Shown: piece after piece, positions 14,022 through 22,297 of the stretch
Numbering within the stretch: position 1 is the first letter of the stretch
Layout: each line of letters opens with the position of its first letter
Made by a program: the position numbers and the translations under genes
The notes under the pieces: generated by a model
What the model was told of the DNA's origin: nothing
Database searches by the model: none
Seen by the model: the letters and a program-made list of their open reading frames with translations, nothing else
Origin: an uncultured bacterium
Lineage (GTDB): Bacteria > Bacillota_I > Bacilli_A > RF39 > UBA660
Length of the DNA stretch: 41,978 bases
NCBI GenBank assembly: GCA_948433885.1
Contig: CAOJEC010000006.1
Location: 1 to 41,978 of the forward strand
Direction: 5' to 3'

Positions 14022-14669
14022 ATGATTAAAAAAGAAATATATCCTAAAACGGAAAGAGTTAAAGAAACAGGTGGCACAATTTACATCACTGAAAAGCTAG
14101 ATGGCTCAAACATGTGCATTTTTAAAAAAGATGGAGAAGTATATGTCGCTCAACGTAAGAACATATTCAAATTGGACGAAATAGAAGACGTTAAGACGAT
14201 TTTATACAAAGGTCTATATCAATGGCTACTTGATAATAAAGATGTCTTCGGGAGCGAATTACACGAAGGTTCGGCCGTGTGTGGAGAATGGCTCGGTGTG
14301 GGTAATTTAAAATATACGATCGATGAGTTCGACAAAAGGTTCTATATGTTTGCTAAGGCGAATGTAGATGATGCGTTTAACTTATACAACTTGGTATACA
14401 ATCACGAGACATTTATATATCCATTTGAGAGTCAAACTATTCCTAACTTTATAGGTATAGTACCCGAAGTCACAGAAATAAATGTACTTCCAAACAAAGA
14501 ATATTTAGATAGCCTTTATGAAAAATATCTGGCAAAAGTAAATAGGCCAGTAGAGGGTTTCGTCATCAATTACAGAAATTTGATATCCAAGTACGTTCGC
14601 ATGAAGAGTGGAAAGCTAATTGAATATAGTGAAAGCGACCATAAAAATATACAGGAAGAAGGAAAATAA
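14022..14669 (+). CDS. RNA ligase (Rnl2-like nucleotidyltransferase)
   Basis: 215 aa with all core motifs of the ATP-dependent ligase family: motif I EKLDGSN with the adenylated K25, motif III-like CGEWLG (87-92), motif IV EGFVINY (178-184) and motif V KYVRMK (190-195). It lacks extra C-terminal domains, as small phage RNA ligases do. Such ligases seal breaks in tRNA made by host nucleases. Here the phage also encodes a tRNA and a nucleotidyltransferase within 4 kb, so a tRNA repair role is likely (inferred). Confidence 0.85.
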   Translation: MIKKEIYPKTERVKETGGTIYITEKLDGSNMCIFKKDGEVYVAQRKNIFKLDEIEDVKTILYKGLYQWLLDNKDVFGSELHEGSAVCGEWLGVGNLKYTIDEFDKRFYMFAKANVDDAFNLYNLVYNHETFIYPFESQTIPNFIGIVPEVTEINVLPNKEYLDSLYEKYLAKVNRPVEGFVINYRNLISKYVRMKSGKLIEYSESDHKNIQEEGK

Positions 14670-14670
14670 A

Positions 14671-15513
14671 ATGACTTGGTTAATAGTAGGAATAATAGTT
14701 ACGATAGTAGGAACAATAGGAATTATAGTTTATGAAGAAGAGTTGAATCCGAAGTGTTTATTCGGGTTACTTGGGTTACTTATAATAATTCCAAGTTTCA
14801 TCGGTAGTGTACCGACTGGAAATGTAGGAATAAAAACGAGTTTTGGAAAAGTTTTAGATGATAGTTTAAGTGAGGGTGTAAATATAAAAGCACCGTGGCA
14901 AAAAATTGTGAAAATGGATTTGCGAGTACAAAAGTATGAGAATAAAGTTGCACTTGAAACGTCCACCAAGGATATGCAAGTAGTAAATAATATATCCGTA
15001 TCAGTAAACTTTCAAATTTCGAGCGATAAAGCGTCCAATCTTTATAGAACTGTAGGAACTAATTATGGAACAACGATTTTAGAACCAGCAATTCAAGAAA
15101 CGGTTAAATCTACCATAAGCCAGTATAATGCTAGTGAGTTAGTATCATTAAGATCTGAAATATCAATCGTAATTGTAGAAACTCTTAACGAAAAAATGGA
15201 AGATTACGGAATAACAATTTCATCAGTGAGTATAAACAATTTCGATTTTAGTGAAGAATACAACGCATCTATCGAGCGAAAAGCCGTTGCAGAGCAAAAT
15301 GCTCTTGCGGCCGCACAAGAACTCGAGAAAGAGAAAATAGAAGCCGAGAAAAAACTTGTAAAAGCCGAAGCCGAGAAAAAGGCGAATGAAATGAAACAAC
15401 AGACTTTGACAGATAACATCATCAAAGAAAAGTTTATTGAAAAGTGGAATGGTGAATTGCCAAAGGTTATGGGAGAGGGAAATATGATAGATATTACCGG
15501 ATTCACAAAATGA
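14671..15513 (+). CDS. SPFH/prohibitin-family membrane protein
   Basis: 280 aa with N-terminal hydrophobic segments (about 3-20 and 30-47), an SPFH domain (about 48-205; VPTGNVGIKTSFGKV is typical) and a long alanine/lysine/glutamate coiled coil (205-260). SPFH proteins form ring-like membrane scaffolds and control proteases such as FtsH. Phage copies are known but their role is unclear. I start it at 14671 behind AAGAAGGAAA. The stop overlaps the next start (ATGA). Confidence 0.88.
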   Translation: MTWLIVGIIVTIVGTIGIIVYEEELNPKCLFGLLGLLIIIPSFIGSVPTGNVGIKTSFGKVLDDSLSEGVNIKAPWQKIVKMDLRVQKYENKVALETSTKDMQVVNNISVSVNFQISSDKASNLYRTVGTNYGTTILEPAIQETVKSTISQYNASELVSLRSEISIVIVETLNEKMEDYGITISSVSINNFDFSEEYNASIERKAVAEQNALAAAQELEKEKIEAEKKLVKAEAEKKANEMKQQTLTDNIIKEKFIEKWNGELPKVMGEGNMIDITGFTK

Positions 15514-15893
15514 ACATCAAAGACAAAGTAATAGGGATAAGTAAGTTATTAGATGAGTTAGATACATACTATGATGAACTTCCGAATTTACTATCATTAT
15601 ATGATAGTAAAATATGTGATTTATTACATATAATCGAGATAAAATCACTAAGCGCTCCTCAAAGATGCAGAGTAATTAAAGAACTTCATAACTTGCGCCT
15701 AAAAAGACGCGAAATTAAGAACAATATGGAACTTATGAGAATTTATAAGGTTGAACAAAATAAACTTCTAGGACAGGACCATAGGCCATTCTTATTATCC
15801 GATATAGGTAAGACTGAAAAGATACAAAATTCTCGAGTATACGGTTATAGAGGTTATACCGAAGAAGAGATAAAAGAATTGATAGGAGAGTAG
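15510..15893 (+). CDS. 127-aa hypothetical helical phage protein
   Basis: Starts in the ATGA overlap with the SPFH gene. Helical through about residue 95, then GYRGYTEEEIKELIG at the end. Two Cys and no recognised domain. Similar helical proteins appear next to SPFH genes in Firmicutes phages; no role known. Confidence 0.55.
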   Translation: MNIKDKVIGISKLLDELDTYYDELPNLLSLYDSKICDLLHIIEIKSLSAPQRCRVIKELHNLRLKRREIKNNMELMRIYKVEQNKLLGQDHRPFLLSDIGKTEKIQNSRVYGYRGYTEEEIKELIGE

Positions 15894-15897
15894 AATT

Positions 15898-16266
15898 ATG
15901 GGTATATTTTTAACAAATAAACAAAAAGACGTTTCTATGGGGTATATAGGTTTTGCTATTATTAGAAGAAGCGTGGCTAAATCTTTTGATAAAAATATAA
16001 GTGATTTATACGAAAAATTATATACGCCACCTTTTGAAAAATATTCTTATGAAGAAAATAGATACCTCGATGAACATCTACCAAAATATTTAAATAAATT
16101 TTTATTTCATAGTGACTATGATGGTTATTTTGGTGTTAGAGATGTTAAAGGTATTTATAAAGAACTTTCAAAACTAAAGTCAACTTTTGAAAGAGAAGAT
16201 TTCTATAAAAAATATGAAGATTTAGTAGAATTGTTTTCGCAAGGTAAGAGAATTGATATTTATTGA
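15898..16266 (+). CDS. 122-aa hypothetical phage protein
   Basis: A Tyr/Lys-rich alpha protein with no motif I know. GGAGAG lies before the ATG. It is AT-rich and starts the block that ends with the nucleotidyltransferase gene. Confidence 0.55.
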   Translation: MGIFLTNKQKDVSMGYIGFAIIRRSVAKSFDKNISDLYEKLYTPPFEKYSYEENRYLDEHLPKYLNKFLFHSDYDGYFGVRDVKGIYKELSKLKSTFEREDFYKKYEDLVELFSQGKRIDIY

Positions 16267-16280
16267 ATGGAGCGTAAACT

Positions 16281-16355
16281 ATGAGAATAAATAAAAAATT
16301 TATAGATAGTCACTTGGATAAACGAGTAAAAATAAAGGAGAGTGATACTATATGA
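16281..16355 (+). CDS. 24-aa basic peptide before the nucleotidyltransferase
   Basis: An ATG frame behind GGAG (16268-16271) with 24 residues, half of them charged; its TGA overlaps the next ATG (ATGA). It may be a translated leader that couples expression of the nucleotidyltransferase. Confidence 0.4.
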   Translation: MRINKKFIDSHLDKRVKIKESDTI

Positions 16356-17251
16356 AAAAAGAAGATATATTTAAAACATTAGCTATTTACAAAAAGATCT
16401 TAGAAGAGAGAGGATATATCGTTCTATATATAGGGTTATATGGGAGCCAAAATTATAATGTAGATGATGAACAATATGATATAGATGCTAAGGCAATAAT
16501 ACTTCCAAATCTTCACGATATTATTTTTCGAAAAGTTACAAGCACAGTTATCGAATGTGAAAATGGAAGTATTGATGTTAAAGATTTATTAACATTTTAC
16601 GATGTAATAAAAAAAGGCAATTTTTCTTATATTGAGGCTATAGATACAGAATATAGTGTTGGCGATAAATATTTAAAAGATCTCTTTGGAAAAGTTCGAC
16701 CCAACTTTAAGTCGCTCGTCGGTGCAATGTATGAAAAAAGAAAAGCTCTTACACACAAATTTCCAAGTAAAGAAAAAGAATTTGAAATGTTTGGATGTGA
16801 TCCTAAGCAATATCATCATATTGTAAGGCTATATGATTTACTTAGTTACAATGTAGGGAATAATCTCAAACAAAGTTATTTAAAATATGACGAAGAACGG
16901 CGTAATTATATGATAACTATTAAACGTTCAATGGATGGTAAAACAGTTCAAGAGTTAGAACAAGAAAGTGATGATATAATAAATCGTGCAAGAGAATTAT
17001 TAGACTATAATACTCCTAACTATTCTTATGAATACACAGATTTAGATGATAAAAAATTTGATTATACAGAAGCTCATTTAAAAGAAGTGTTACAAACTAC
17101 AGAGTACAGTTATGCCGAAACCTATCGTTTGCCGGGAAAAGCAATTTCAAGGAAACATATAAAAAAATTTCCCTCACTTAAGGAATTGACTGATTGCGAA
17201 GATGTTAGGTACACCATATATGAGAGTATAGAGATTTTAGGTGGTGAATAA
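16352..17251 (+). CDS. Polymerase-beta-type nucleotidyltransferase
   Basis: 299 aa with the fold signature GLYGS (28-32) followed by YDID (42-45), giving the catalytic D43 and D45 of the polymerase-beta superfamily. The rest is helical. Phage proteins of this type are poorly known; they may add nucleotides to RNA ends, modify tRNAs or proteins. Together with the RNA ligase and the phage tRNA it could form an RNA-repair set, but a true CCA-adding enzyme would carry other motifs, which I do not see. Confidence 0.75.
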   Translation: MKKEDIFKTLAIYKKILEERGYIVLYIGLYGSQNYNVDDEQYDIDAKAIILPNLHDIIFRKVTSTVIECENGSIDVKDLLTFYDVIKKGNFSYIEAIDTEYSVGDKYLKDLFGKVRPNFKSLVGAMYEKRKALTHKFPSKEKEFEMFGCDPKQYHHIVRLYDLLSYNVGNNLKQSYLKYDEERRNYMITIKRSMDGKTVQELEQESDDIINRARELLDYNTPNYSYEYTDLDDKKFDYTEAHLKEVLQTTEYSYAETYRLPGKAISRKHIKKFPSLKELTDCEDVRYTIYESIEILGGE

Positions 17252-17671
17252 ATGATTGAAGCAAAAGGTAAGCATCTTACTATAAAAGAGGCTAAAAACG
17301 AACTTCAAAAGGACATAAATGAATTAGAGTTATATCTTACTAAGAAAAAGATAAATTATCAAAAAACACAGCCAAAAGGCACCAATTACGATAAGATAGT
17401 TGTATCAGGCATTCCAATTACATTCGATAAGTTCACTCATTATGTAATTAAAGACGAAGAATACGATTCAAAGATATATTCTCTACAAGAGAGTATATCG
17501 AGTTGGGAAAAATATATAGTTGATGAGATGAGAAGAATATCAGAGAATAGTGATGAAATAGCTATGATAGATTATCTACACAACGAAGGATATAGCTGGA
17601 ATAAAATAGATTCTTTATTTCATTATGCTCCAGATACTTCTAGAAAGAAGTTGAATCGTGCTAAAAAATAG
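17252..17671 (+). CDS. Late-gene transcriptional regulator (ArpU/RinA-like)
   Basis: 139 aa, helical, ending in a sigma-70 region-4-like HTH (EIAMIDYLHNEGYSWNKIDS to RKKLNRAKK). Its place as the last early gene before the packaging genes and its size match phage late activators of the ArpU/RinA kind. It would switch on the late operon or the RNA island just downstream. It starts one base behind the nucleotidyltransferase stop with GGTGG in front. Confidence 0.65.
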   Translation: MIEAKGKHLTIKEAKNELQKDINELELYLTKKKINYQKTQPKGTNYDKIVVSGIPITFDKFTHYVIKDEEYDSKIYSLQESISSWEKYIVDEMRRISENSDEIAMIDYLHNEGYSWNKIDSLFHYAPDTSRKKLNRAKK

Positions 17672-17700
17672 TAAATGTCCCGTTTTGTCCCGGAAATTTT

Positions 17701-17709
17701 TGATATAAT
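17701..17709 (+). promoter_or_regulatory. Extended -10 promoter of the tRNA/structured RNA island
   Basis: TGATATAAT is an extended -10. The expected start, about 17716, is one base before the hairpin TGGAATA/TATTCCA (17717-17740). The -35 region is weak, compatible with activation by the late regulator just upstream. Confidence 0.6.
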
Positions 17710-17799
17710 GGTATCGTGGAATATTGAACTTAGTATTCCATAACCCCTTTTTATTCTTTAAAACATAACAGTTTTCAGGGAGTCTGTTATGATACTTAT

Positions 17800-17875
17800 C
17801 GCCGAGTAGAGAAGAGGTCATCTCGACTGGCTCATAACCAGTAAATCGTGGGTTCAAATCCCACCTTGGCAACCA
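17800..17875 (+). tRNA. Phage initiator-like tRNA-Met (CAT)
   Basis: A full 76-nt cloverleaf with encoded CCA; loop CTCATAA gives anticodon CAT. It has the marks of an initiator tRNA: position 1 C faces 72 A without pairing, the D-stem is GAGA/TCTC with the A11-T24 pair, and the anticodon stem ends in GG/CC. The third GC pair is replaced by T-A, so the classic three-GC rule is only partly met; some mycoplasma initiators also lack one of these pairs. An elongator or Ile (modified CAT) tRNA would normally pair 1-72. Confidence 0.88.
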
Positions 17876-17877
17876 TA

Positions 17878-17924
17878 TGTCCCTGTAGTCATTCTAGATT
17901 GTCGGTTCAATTCCGATTGGGACA
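17878..17924 (+). pseudogene. tRNA-like fragment lacking D and anticodon arms
   Basis: Two bases behind the tRNA-Met, TGTCCCT and TGGGACA form an acceptor stem (6 of 7 pairs), and GTCGG-TTCAATT-CCGAT a regular T-arm. Only 16 bases stand where D and anticodon arms should be, and no CCA follows. It is an internally deleted tRNA or a tRNA-mimic of 47 nt. Confidence 0.6.
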
Positions 17925-18164
17925 CCTAATTAGATTTATATTAGAGGAGTAATTAGCCTCAATTAATATAAATAGGCTTCATTCTATCCTGCTCCTGAGC
18001 ATAGAGTAAAAAGGAATAAGGTTGTTAGTTCGCTTAGGAACTAGGTCTATGTTTGTTTCCTTAACAAATGAGTATTTACTAGTTCTATCTTGAATAAACT
18101 AGACTTCGCTCGTAAGTGACCGGGCAGTTTACGGAAACAGTTATCTATAAAACTGTATGCTCAT

Positions 18165-18187
18165 TCGAACTTCGGTTCGATTTTTAT
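18165..18187 (+). terminator. Strong terminator of the RNA island
   Basis: TCGAAC-TTCG-GTTCGA, a 6-bp stem with a stable TTCG loop, followed by TTTTTATTT. Confidence 0.85.
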
Positions 18188-18190
18188 TTG

Positions 18191-18289
18191 TAATCACAAA
18201 GAACTAACAAAAACCTCTTTCTTAACCATACTATTTATGTCACTCCTTTCAACCGATATAAAATTACTAGTTAGTTTACGTTGTGATTA
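18191..18289. repeat. Inverted repeat before the late genes
   Basis: TAATCACAA (18191-18199) and TTGTGATTA (18281-18289) are perfect inverted repeats 81 bases apart, with TAAC/GTTA also paired. The 99-base region lies directly upstream of the first late gene and could hold the late promoter and activator sites. Confidence 0.45.
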
Positions 18290-18319
18290 AAAATAAGAAT
18301 TAGAGAAAGGAAAATATAT

Positions 18320-18661
18320 ATGAAAATAGACATCTTAGGAACAAAATATAACATAATTTTAGATGCGGATATAAAAGACTATCCCAAACTTAAGGATTTA
18401 AACGGATACACTGACCCTAGTATTAAAAAAATAGTTATCGCAAAATTTATAGAAGATGATTTTGCAGTCGAAGATGGAGAGGATTGTGTTAAAAAAACTT
18501 TGAGACACGAGTTAGTACACGCATTCTTATATGAAAGTGGTCTTAATGGGCAAAGCGATTGGGCTCGAAACGAAGAAATGGTAGATTGGATAGCGTTACA
18601 ATTTGAAAAAATGCTAAATGTTTTTATAAAGACAAAAGCAATTAATGAGGTGAACAAATGA
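18320..18661 (+). CDS. Phage zinc metallopeptidase-like protein
   Basis: 113 aa with HELVHAFL (a full HExxH motif near residue 59) and a later Glu in ARNEEMVDW that may be the third zinc ligand. Its length and place before the terminase match small phage zincins of unknown substrate. It opens the late region behind AGAAAGGAAA; it may instead act on a host repressor or be structural. Confidence 0.65.
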   Translation: MKIDILGTKYNIILDADIKDYPKLKDLNGYTDPSIKKIVIAKFIEDDFAVEDGEDCVKKTLRHELVHAFLYESGLNGQSDWARNEEMVDWIALQFEKMLNVFIKTKAINEVNK

Positions 18662-18882
18662 AACATACAGTAGAAGCTTTGGACACATATGAGAAGAATA
18701 AGATAAGAGATTCGTTCTTACAAAGAATACCTAAAAAGGGAGAACGTTTTGAAGTAGACGATAAACGTCTCAAAATTCTTTTAGGAGATAACAATCGTTC
18801 TTTAGTATTTGTAAAAGAAATTAAAGAAATCCAAAAAGTTAAAAAGGAAAGTGATAAGAATGATAATATTGAAGATCTATAA
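18658..18882 (+). CDS. 74-aa hypothetical phage protein
   Basis: Starts in the ATGA overlap with the metallopeptidase stop. It has the pattern IPKKGERFEVDDKRLKILLGDN, a small beta-rich segment found in phage proteins near the terminase, and a charged tail. Function unknown. Confidence 0.6.
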   Translation: MKHTVEALDTYEKNKIRDSFLQRIPKKGERFEVDDKRLKILLGDNNRSLVFVKEIKEIQKVKKESDKNDNIEDL

Positions 18883-19006
18883 TATACTCACTCTATCTTT
18901 AATGATAATATATTGCCTATACCAATATTTTAAAACTCGAGATAAGCAAATAATCATTGCAATGGTATTCTTTATACCGCTACTACTTATGGCCATCTTA
19001 TTTTAG
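18860..19006 (+). CDS. 48-aa two-helix membrane protein
   Basis: Behind AAAGGAAAG and overlapping the previous gene by 23 bases in another frame. Two hydrophobic helices (about 7-23 and 31-48) around a short KTRDKQ turn. The third small membrane protein in this prophage. Function not visible. Confidence 0.6.
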   Translation: MIILKIYNILTLSLMIIYCLYQYFKTRDKQIIIAMVFFIPLLLMAILF

Positions 19007-19014
19007 AGGATTCA

Positions 19015-19479
19015 ATGACAAAATATAACTGGAAACAGTTAGAACGAGAATACATCCTAAGTGATTATAAAACAGTAGCGGGTTTTATAAAATCCAAAGG
19101 CATACCAAATAACGGAAGCACCAAAAAGAGGGTTTCCGGTTGGAAAAGCAAAAAGGTACTAAAAGACGAAAAAAAGAGTGCTAAAATCATTGAAAAAGTT
19201 ATTGAAAAGGAATCCGAAAAAAGTGCCAATCAAATAGTACAAATAACAGATGTAGCAAATAAGCTTTTAGAAAAAGTTGCGATTGCTACTGATGAGTTAA
19301 ATAAGAGTACTGATGTGTTCGGAAAACTTCACACTAGTCAAATTGTCGATCGCGTAGAACTTAAGAAACTGACTTCGGCTCTAAAAGACCTCAACGACAT
19401 TCTGGGCAATAAAACACCCGATAATGTAACAAGGGTACAGATAATTAATGACCTTCCGAGTGATGACGATGAAACTTAG
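19015..19479 (+). CDS. terS: Terminase small subunit
   Basis: 154 aa. An N-terminal HTH (YNWKQLEREYILSDYKTVAGF) recognises DNA, followed by a helical oligomerisation part and an acidic C-terminus (DLPSDDDET). It precedes and overlaps the large subunit by 11 bases, as usual. It marks the pac or cos site and hands DNA to TerL. Confidence 0.88.
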   Translation: MTKYNWKQLEREYILSDYKTVAGFIKSKGIPNNGSTKKRVSGWKSKKVLKDEKKSAKIIEKVIEKESEKSANQIVQITDVANKLLEKVAIATDELNKSTDVFGKLHTSQIVDRVELKKLTSALKDLNDILGNKTPDNVTRVQIINDLPSDDDET

Positions 19480-20830
19480 TCAAATAATAGCACCGTCATT
19501 TTGGAAAACATTTAACTCTAAGAAACCTAGACAAATTGATAAAGGCGGTCGTGGTAGCACTAAAACGAGCAAGAATGCTATTAAAGTACCTTTTCATTGC
19601 TTAGAGGAACAAGAGTGTAGTGCTATCGTTATAAGAAAATATCAAAATACTTTAAGAGATAGTGTCTACAAAGAGATTAAAAGAGGTCTTAAAAGATTAG
19701 GGCTAGTTGAAGGTATTGATTACACATGCACAGTACAACCTCTAAGAGTGAAACTAAATAATGGCAATACAATCTATTTTGCAGGGGCCGATGATTATGA
19801 AAAGTTAAAAGGTATGATCGATGAGAACACGCCTATTAAGATAGTATGGTTCGAAGAATTGACAGAGTTTAAAGATGAAGAAGAACTTGAACAGATAATC
19901 GCGACATTCTCAAGAGGTAACGATGACTGGTTCATATCTTTATACTCATTTAACCCACCTAAGAATAAATACCATTGGGTAAATCAGTGGGTTAAAAAGA
20001 TGCAAGGTCGTGACGATGTTCTCATAACATCTTCCGATTATAGGACAGTACCTGAAGAATGGCTCGGTAAAATGTTCTTAGACGAGGCACATAGATTAGA
20101 AAAGTACGACAATAAAAGGTATAGATGGATATATCTAGGAGAAGTCATTGGTCTTGAAGGAATGATATACAACCCTGAACACATCGAATGGGTCGGTAAA
20201 GATTATTTAGAGAAAAATAACCTTAAAATTCTTTATATGGACTTTGCCGTAGATGGTGGACATCAGACGAGTGCCACGACATGTGGATGCTTTGGGTATG
20301 CAACTGATGGCAATTGGTATCTTTTAGACCTTTATTACTACTCGCCTCACGAGAAAATCAAAAAGAAAGCACCTAGCGAGTTGTCTAAAGATGTATTCCA
20401 CTTTGAGATGGCAATGTTAAAAAAATGGAGAGGTGCAATCGACGTAGAGACGATTGATAGTGCCGAAGGTGCTTTAAGAAACCAATTATATAACGATTGG
20501 GGAAAAGCATTCCATCCGGTAAACAAAGGAAAAGATAAAGAAGAGTTGATAGATTATTCTATCGACTTTTTAAGTCTTGGAAAGTTACGAGCTTTAGATA
20601 ATAACAACAATTGGATATTCAAGAAAGAGATAGAAAACTATCAATGGAAAGAAGATAGTGTTGAAAAAGGCAAACCTACACCTGACAAGGAAGAAAAAGA
20701 GTTGTCCAGCATTGAAGTTTATTTCAATACTTGGGCGAATGATCAATCGTACTATTACGCAGAACACACGTGCGATATGTACCAGTATTGGGTTAAAGAT
20801 AACTTGCAAAAGTTAGGTCTTAAATATTAG
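19469..20830 (+). CDS. terL: Terminase large subunit (PBSX family)
   Basis: 453 aa. The ATPase has GGRGSTKTS (26-34) as Walker A and IVWFEE as Walker B with the catalytic Glu; the nuclease half starts at LYMDFAVDGG with the RNase-H-like Asp. It drives DNA into the procapsid. I prefer the start at 19469 (MKLSQIIAPSFW); two other ATGs upstream are in frame. Segment GGRGSTKTS is typical of PBSX-type terminases of siphophages. Confidence 0.93.
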   Translation: MKLSQIIAPSFWKTFNSKKPRQIDKGGRGSTKTSKNAIKVPFHCLEEQECSAIVIRKYQNTLRDSVYKEIKRGLKRLGLVEGIDYTCTVQPLRVKLNNGNTIYFAGADDYEKLKGMIDENTPIKIVWFEELTEFKDEEELEQIIATFSRGNDDWFISLYSFNPPKNKYHWVNQWVKKMQGRDDVLITSSDYRTVPEEWLGKMFLDEAHRLEKYDNKRYRWIYLGEVIGLEGMIYNPEHIEWVGKDYLEKNNLKILYMDFAVDGGHQTSATTCGCFGYATDGNWYLLDLYYYSPHEKIKKKAPSELSKDVFHFEMAMLKKWRGAIDVETIDSAEGALRNQLYNDWGKAFHPVNKGKDKEELIDYSIDFLSLGKLRALDNNNNWIFKKEIENYQWKEDSVEKGKPTPDKEEKELSSIEVYFNTWANDQSYYYAEHTCDMYQYWVKDNLQKLGLKY

Positions 20831-20845
20831 AAAGATGGTGATGAT

Positions 20846-22282
20846 ATGAGTTTTTATGAGAACATACAAGAAACACTAGCCAAAAAGAGCGTAAATGTCG
20901 TTATAGGCGATATATACGACTTTATGGCAATGTGGAAAGAGTGGTACCGCGGTAACGTAAATGATTTTCACTTTTATAATGTTAAACTCTCGGATGGTAG
21001 AACGGCACAGAAAGAGCGAAGAACTTTAAATATGCCAAAGAAAGTATGTGAAGACTTTTCTAAGTTAGAGTGGAGTGAGAAAATAGAGATAAAACTCGAT
21101 TCGCCCGATGCTACGGAGAGATTGAATGAAGTCCTAAACAGTAAAGAAAATGCTTTTAAAGTAAACTTTTCGGAATTCTTAGAGAAAGAATATGCCCTCG
21201 GCACAATGGTTACAGTCGAATATCAAAAAGATGGCAAAACGATTATTGATTACATCGATGGGGATGTAGTTCTACCTTATATGTACACAAACAATTATAT
21301 AAACGGTATAGTTACAGTTAGTCGGACTACAGAAATGGAAGGAAAGGACAAAATTTATTATACGCTCTTAACATATCACGAATATAACAATGGCACATAC
21401 GTAACATTGAAGGAATTGTATATGTCAAAGAACGAGAGCGAACTTGGAAAAGAAATGGACTTTAAAAGTGTTTATCCAAACGTCAAAGAGATAGAGTCAG
21501 TTAAAACTGAATATCCACGGTTTCAAGTTTGGAAGTTGCCTATCGCAAACAATCTTGATACGGCCAGTCCGATGGGAATATCAATTCTAGCCAATCACAT
21601 AGATAAATTCAAGAGTATCGACATCAAATACGATAGTTTCGACCACGAATTTATAACCGGCAAAAGAAGAGTACTAGTAGGCAAAAAAGCTATAAAAAGT
21701 GAAGTAGTTGGAGTAGATGAAAACGATAATCCGGTATTAGTAAGTTATTTTGATACCGAAGATGATGTGTACGTCGCTATAGGTGGCATGGATGACCAAC
21801 CTGTCAAAGATATAAATTTTGATTTGCGTGTGCAAGAACATATCGATGGCATTAACATGGAGCTAAACTACTTGAGTGCGGGTGTTGGATTAGGAACAGG
21901 CTTTTATCAATTTGATAAAACAGGCCTTAAAACGGCTACCGAAGTCGTTAGTGAAAACTCTGACACTTATCGAACGATGGTACATCACAGAATACCTATC
22001 TATGATTGCTTAAAAGATATGATATCGGCAATCTGTGAGATAGAAGGTATTCCGTTCACGGAAGTATCAATAAATCTTGATGATAGTATTATCGAGGATA
22101 CAAATAAAATAAGACAACAGGCACTAACAGAATACAATGCCGGGCTTATCAGTAAGGCTGAGTACTTTAGAATAACGAGAAAACTTGAAGATGAAGCCGT
22201 AGAAAAATACGTCACACAAATGAATCAAGAAATACAATCACAGACAATAAGCGACGGAAGTGAGTTTAACTTAAAAGAATAG
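20846..22282 (+). CDS. Portal protein (SPP1 gp6-like)
   Basis: 478 aa. Start pattern (MAMWKEWYRGNVNDFHFYN) and the central stem and crown layout match SPP1-type portals. It forms the dodecameric gate for DNA and the base for the connector. Standing 15 bases after terL with a GGTGATG ribosome site. The C-terminus is polar. Confidence 0.92.
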   Translation: MSFYENIQETLAKKSVNVVIGDIYDFMAMWKEWYRGNVNDFHFYNVKLSDGRTAQKERRTLNMPKKVCEDFSKLEWSEKIEIKLDSPDATERLNEVLNSKENAFKVNFSEFLEKEYALGTMVTVEYQKDGKTIIDYIDGDVVLPYMYTNNYINGIVTVSRTTEMEGKDKIYYTLLTYHEYNNGTYVTLKELYMSKNESELGKEMDFKSVYPNVKEIESVKTEYPRFQVWKLPIANNLDTASPMGISILANHIDKFKSIDIKYDSFDHEFITGKRRVLVGKKAIKSEVVGVDENDNPVLVSYFDTEDDVYVAIGGMDDQPVKDINFDLRVQEHIDGINMELNYLSAGVGLGTGFYQFDKTGLKTATEVVSENSDTYRTMVHHRIPIYDCLKDMISAICEIEGIPFTEVSINLDDSIIEDTNKIRQQALTEYNAGLISKAEYFRITRKLEDEAVEKYVTQMNQEIQSQTISDGSEFNLKE

Positions 22283-22297
22283 GACGGTGTATAGCCT

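Larger units (their letters stand above)
17716..18189 (+). ncRNA. Structured RNA with embedded tRNA, family unknown
   Basis: From promoter to terminator this 475-nt unit has no gene but many helices: 17717-17723/17734-17740, ATAACAG/CTGTTAT (17765-17771/17784-17790), the tRNA, the tRNA-like piece, TTTATATTA/TAATATAAA enclosing GAGG/CCTC (17935-17972), CTAGTT/AACTAG (18079-18102) and ACAGTT/AACTGT (18137-18156). Large phage RNAs GOLLD and ROOL lie next to tRNAs at the same place, before packaging genes, so this may be a member or shorter relative. I cannot assign it by eye. Confidence 0.55.

Noticed and set aside
17615..17872. 85-aa leftward open frame (starts MPRWDLNPRF)
   Set aside because: It is antisense to the tRNA-Met; this peptide start is a well-known artefact of reverse-read tRNAs.
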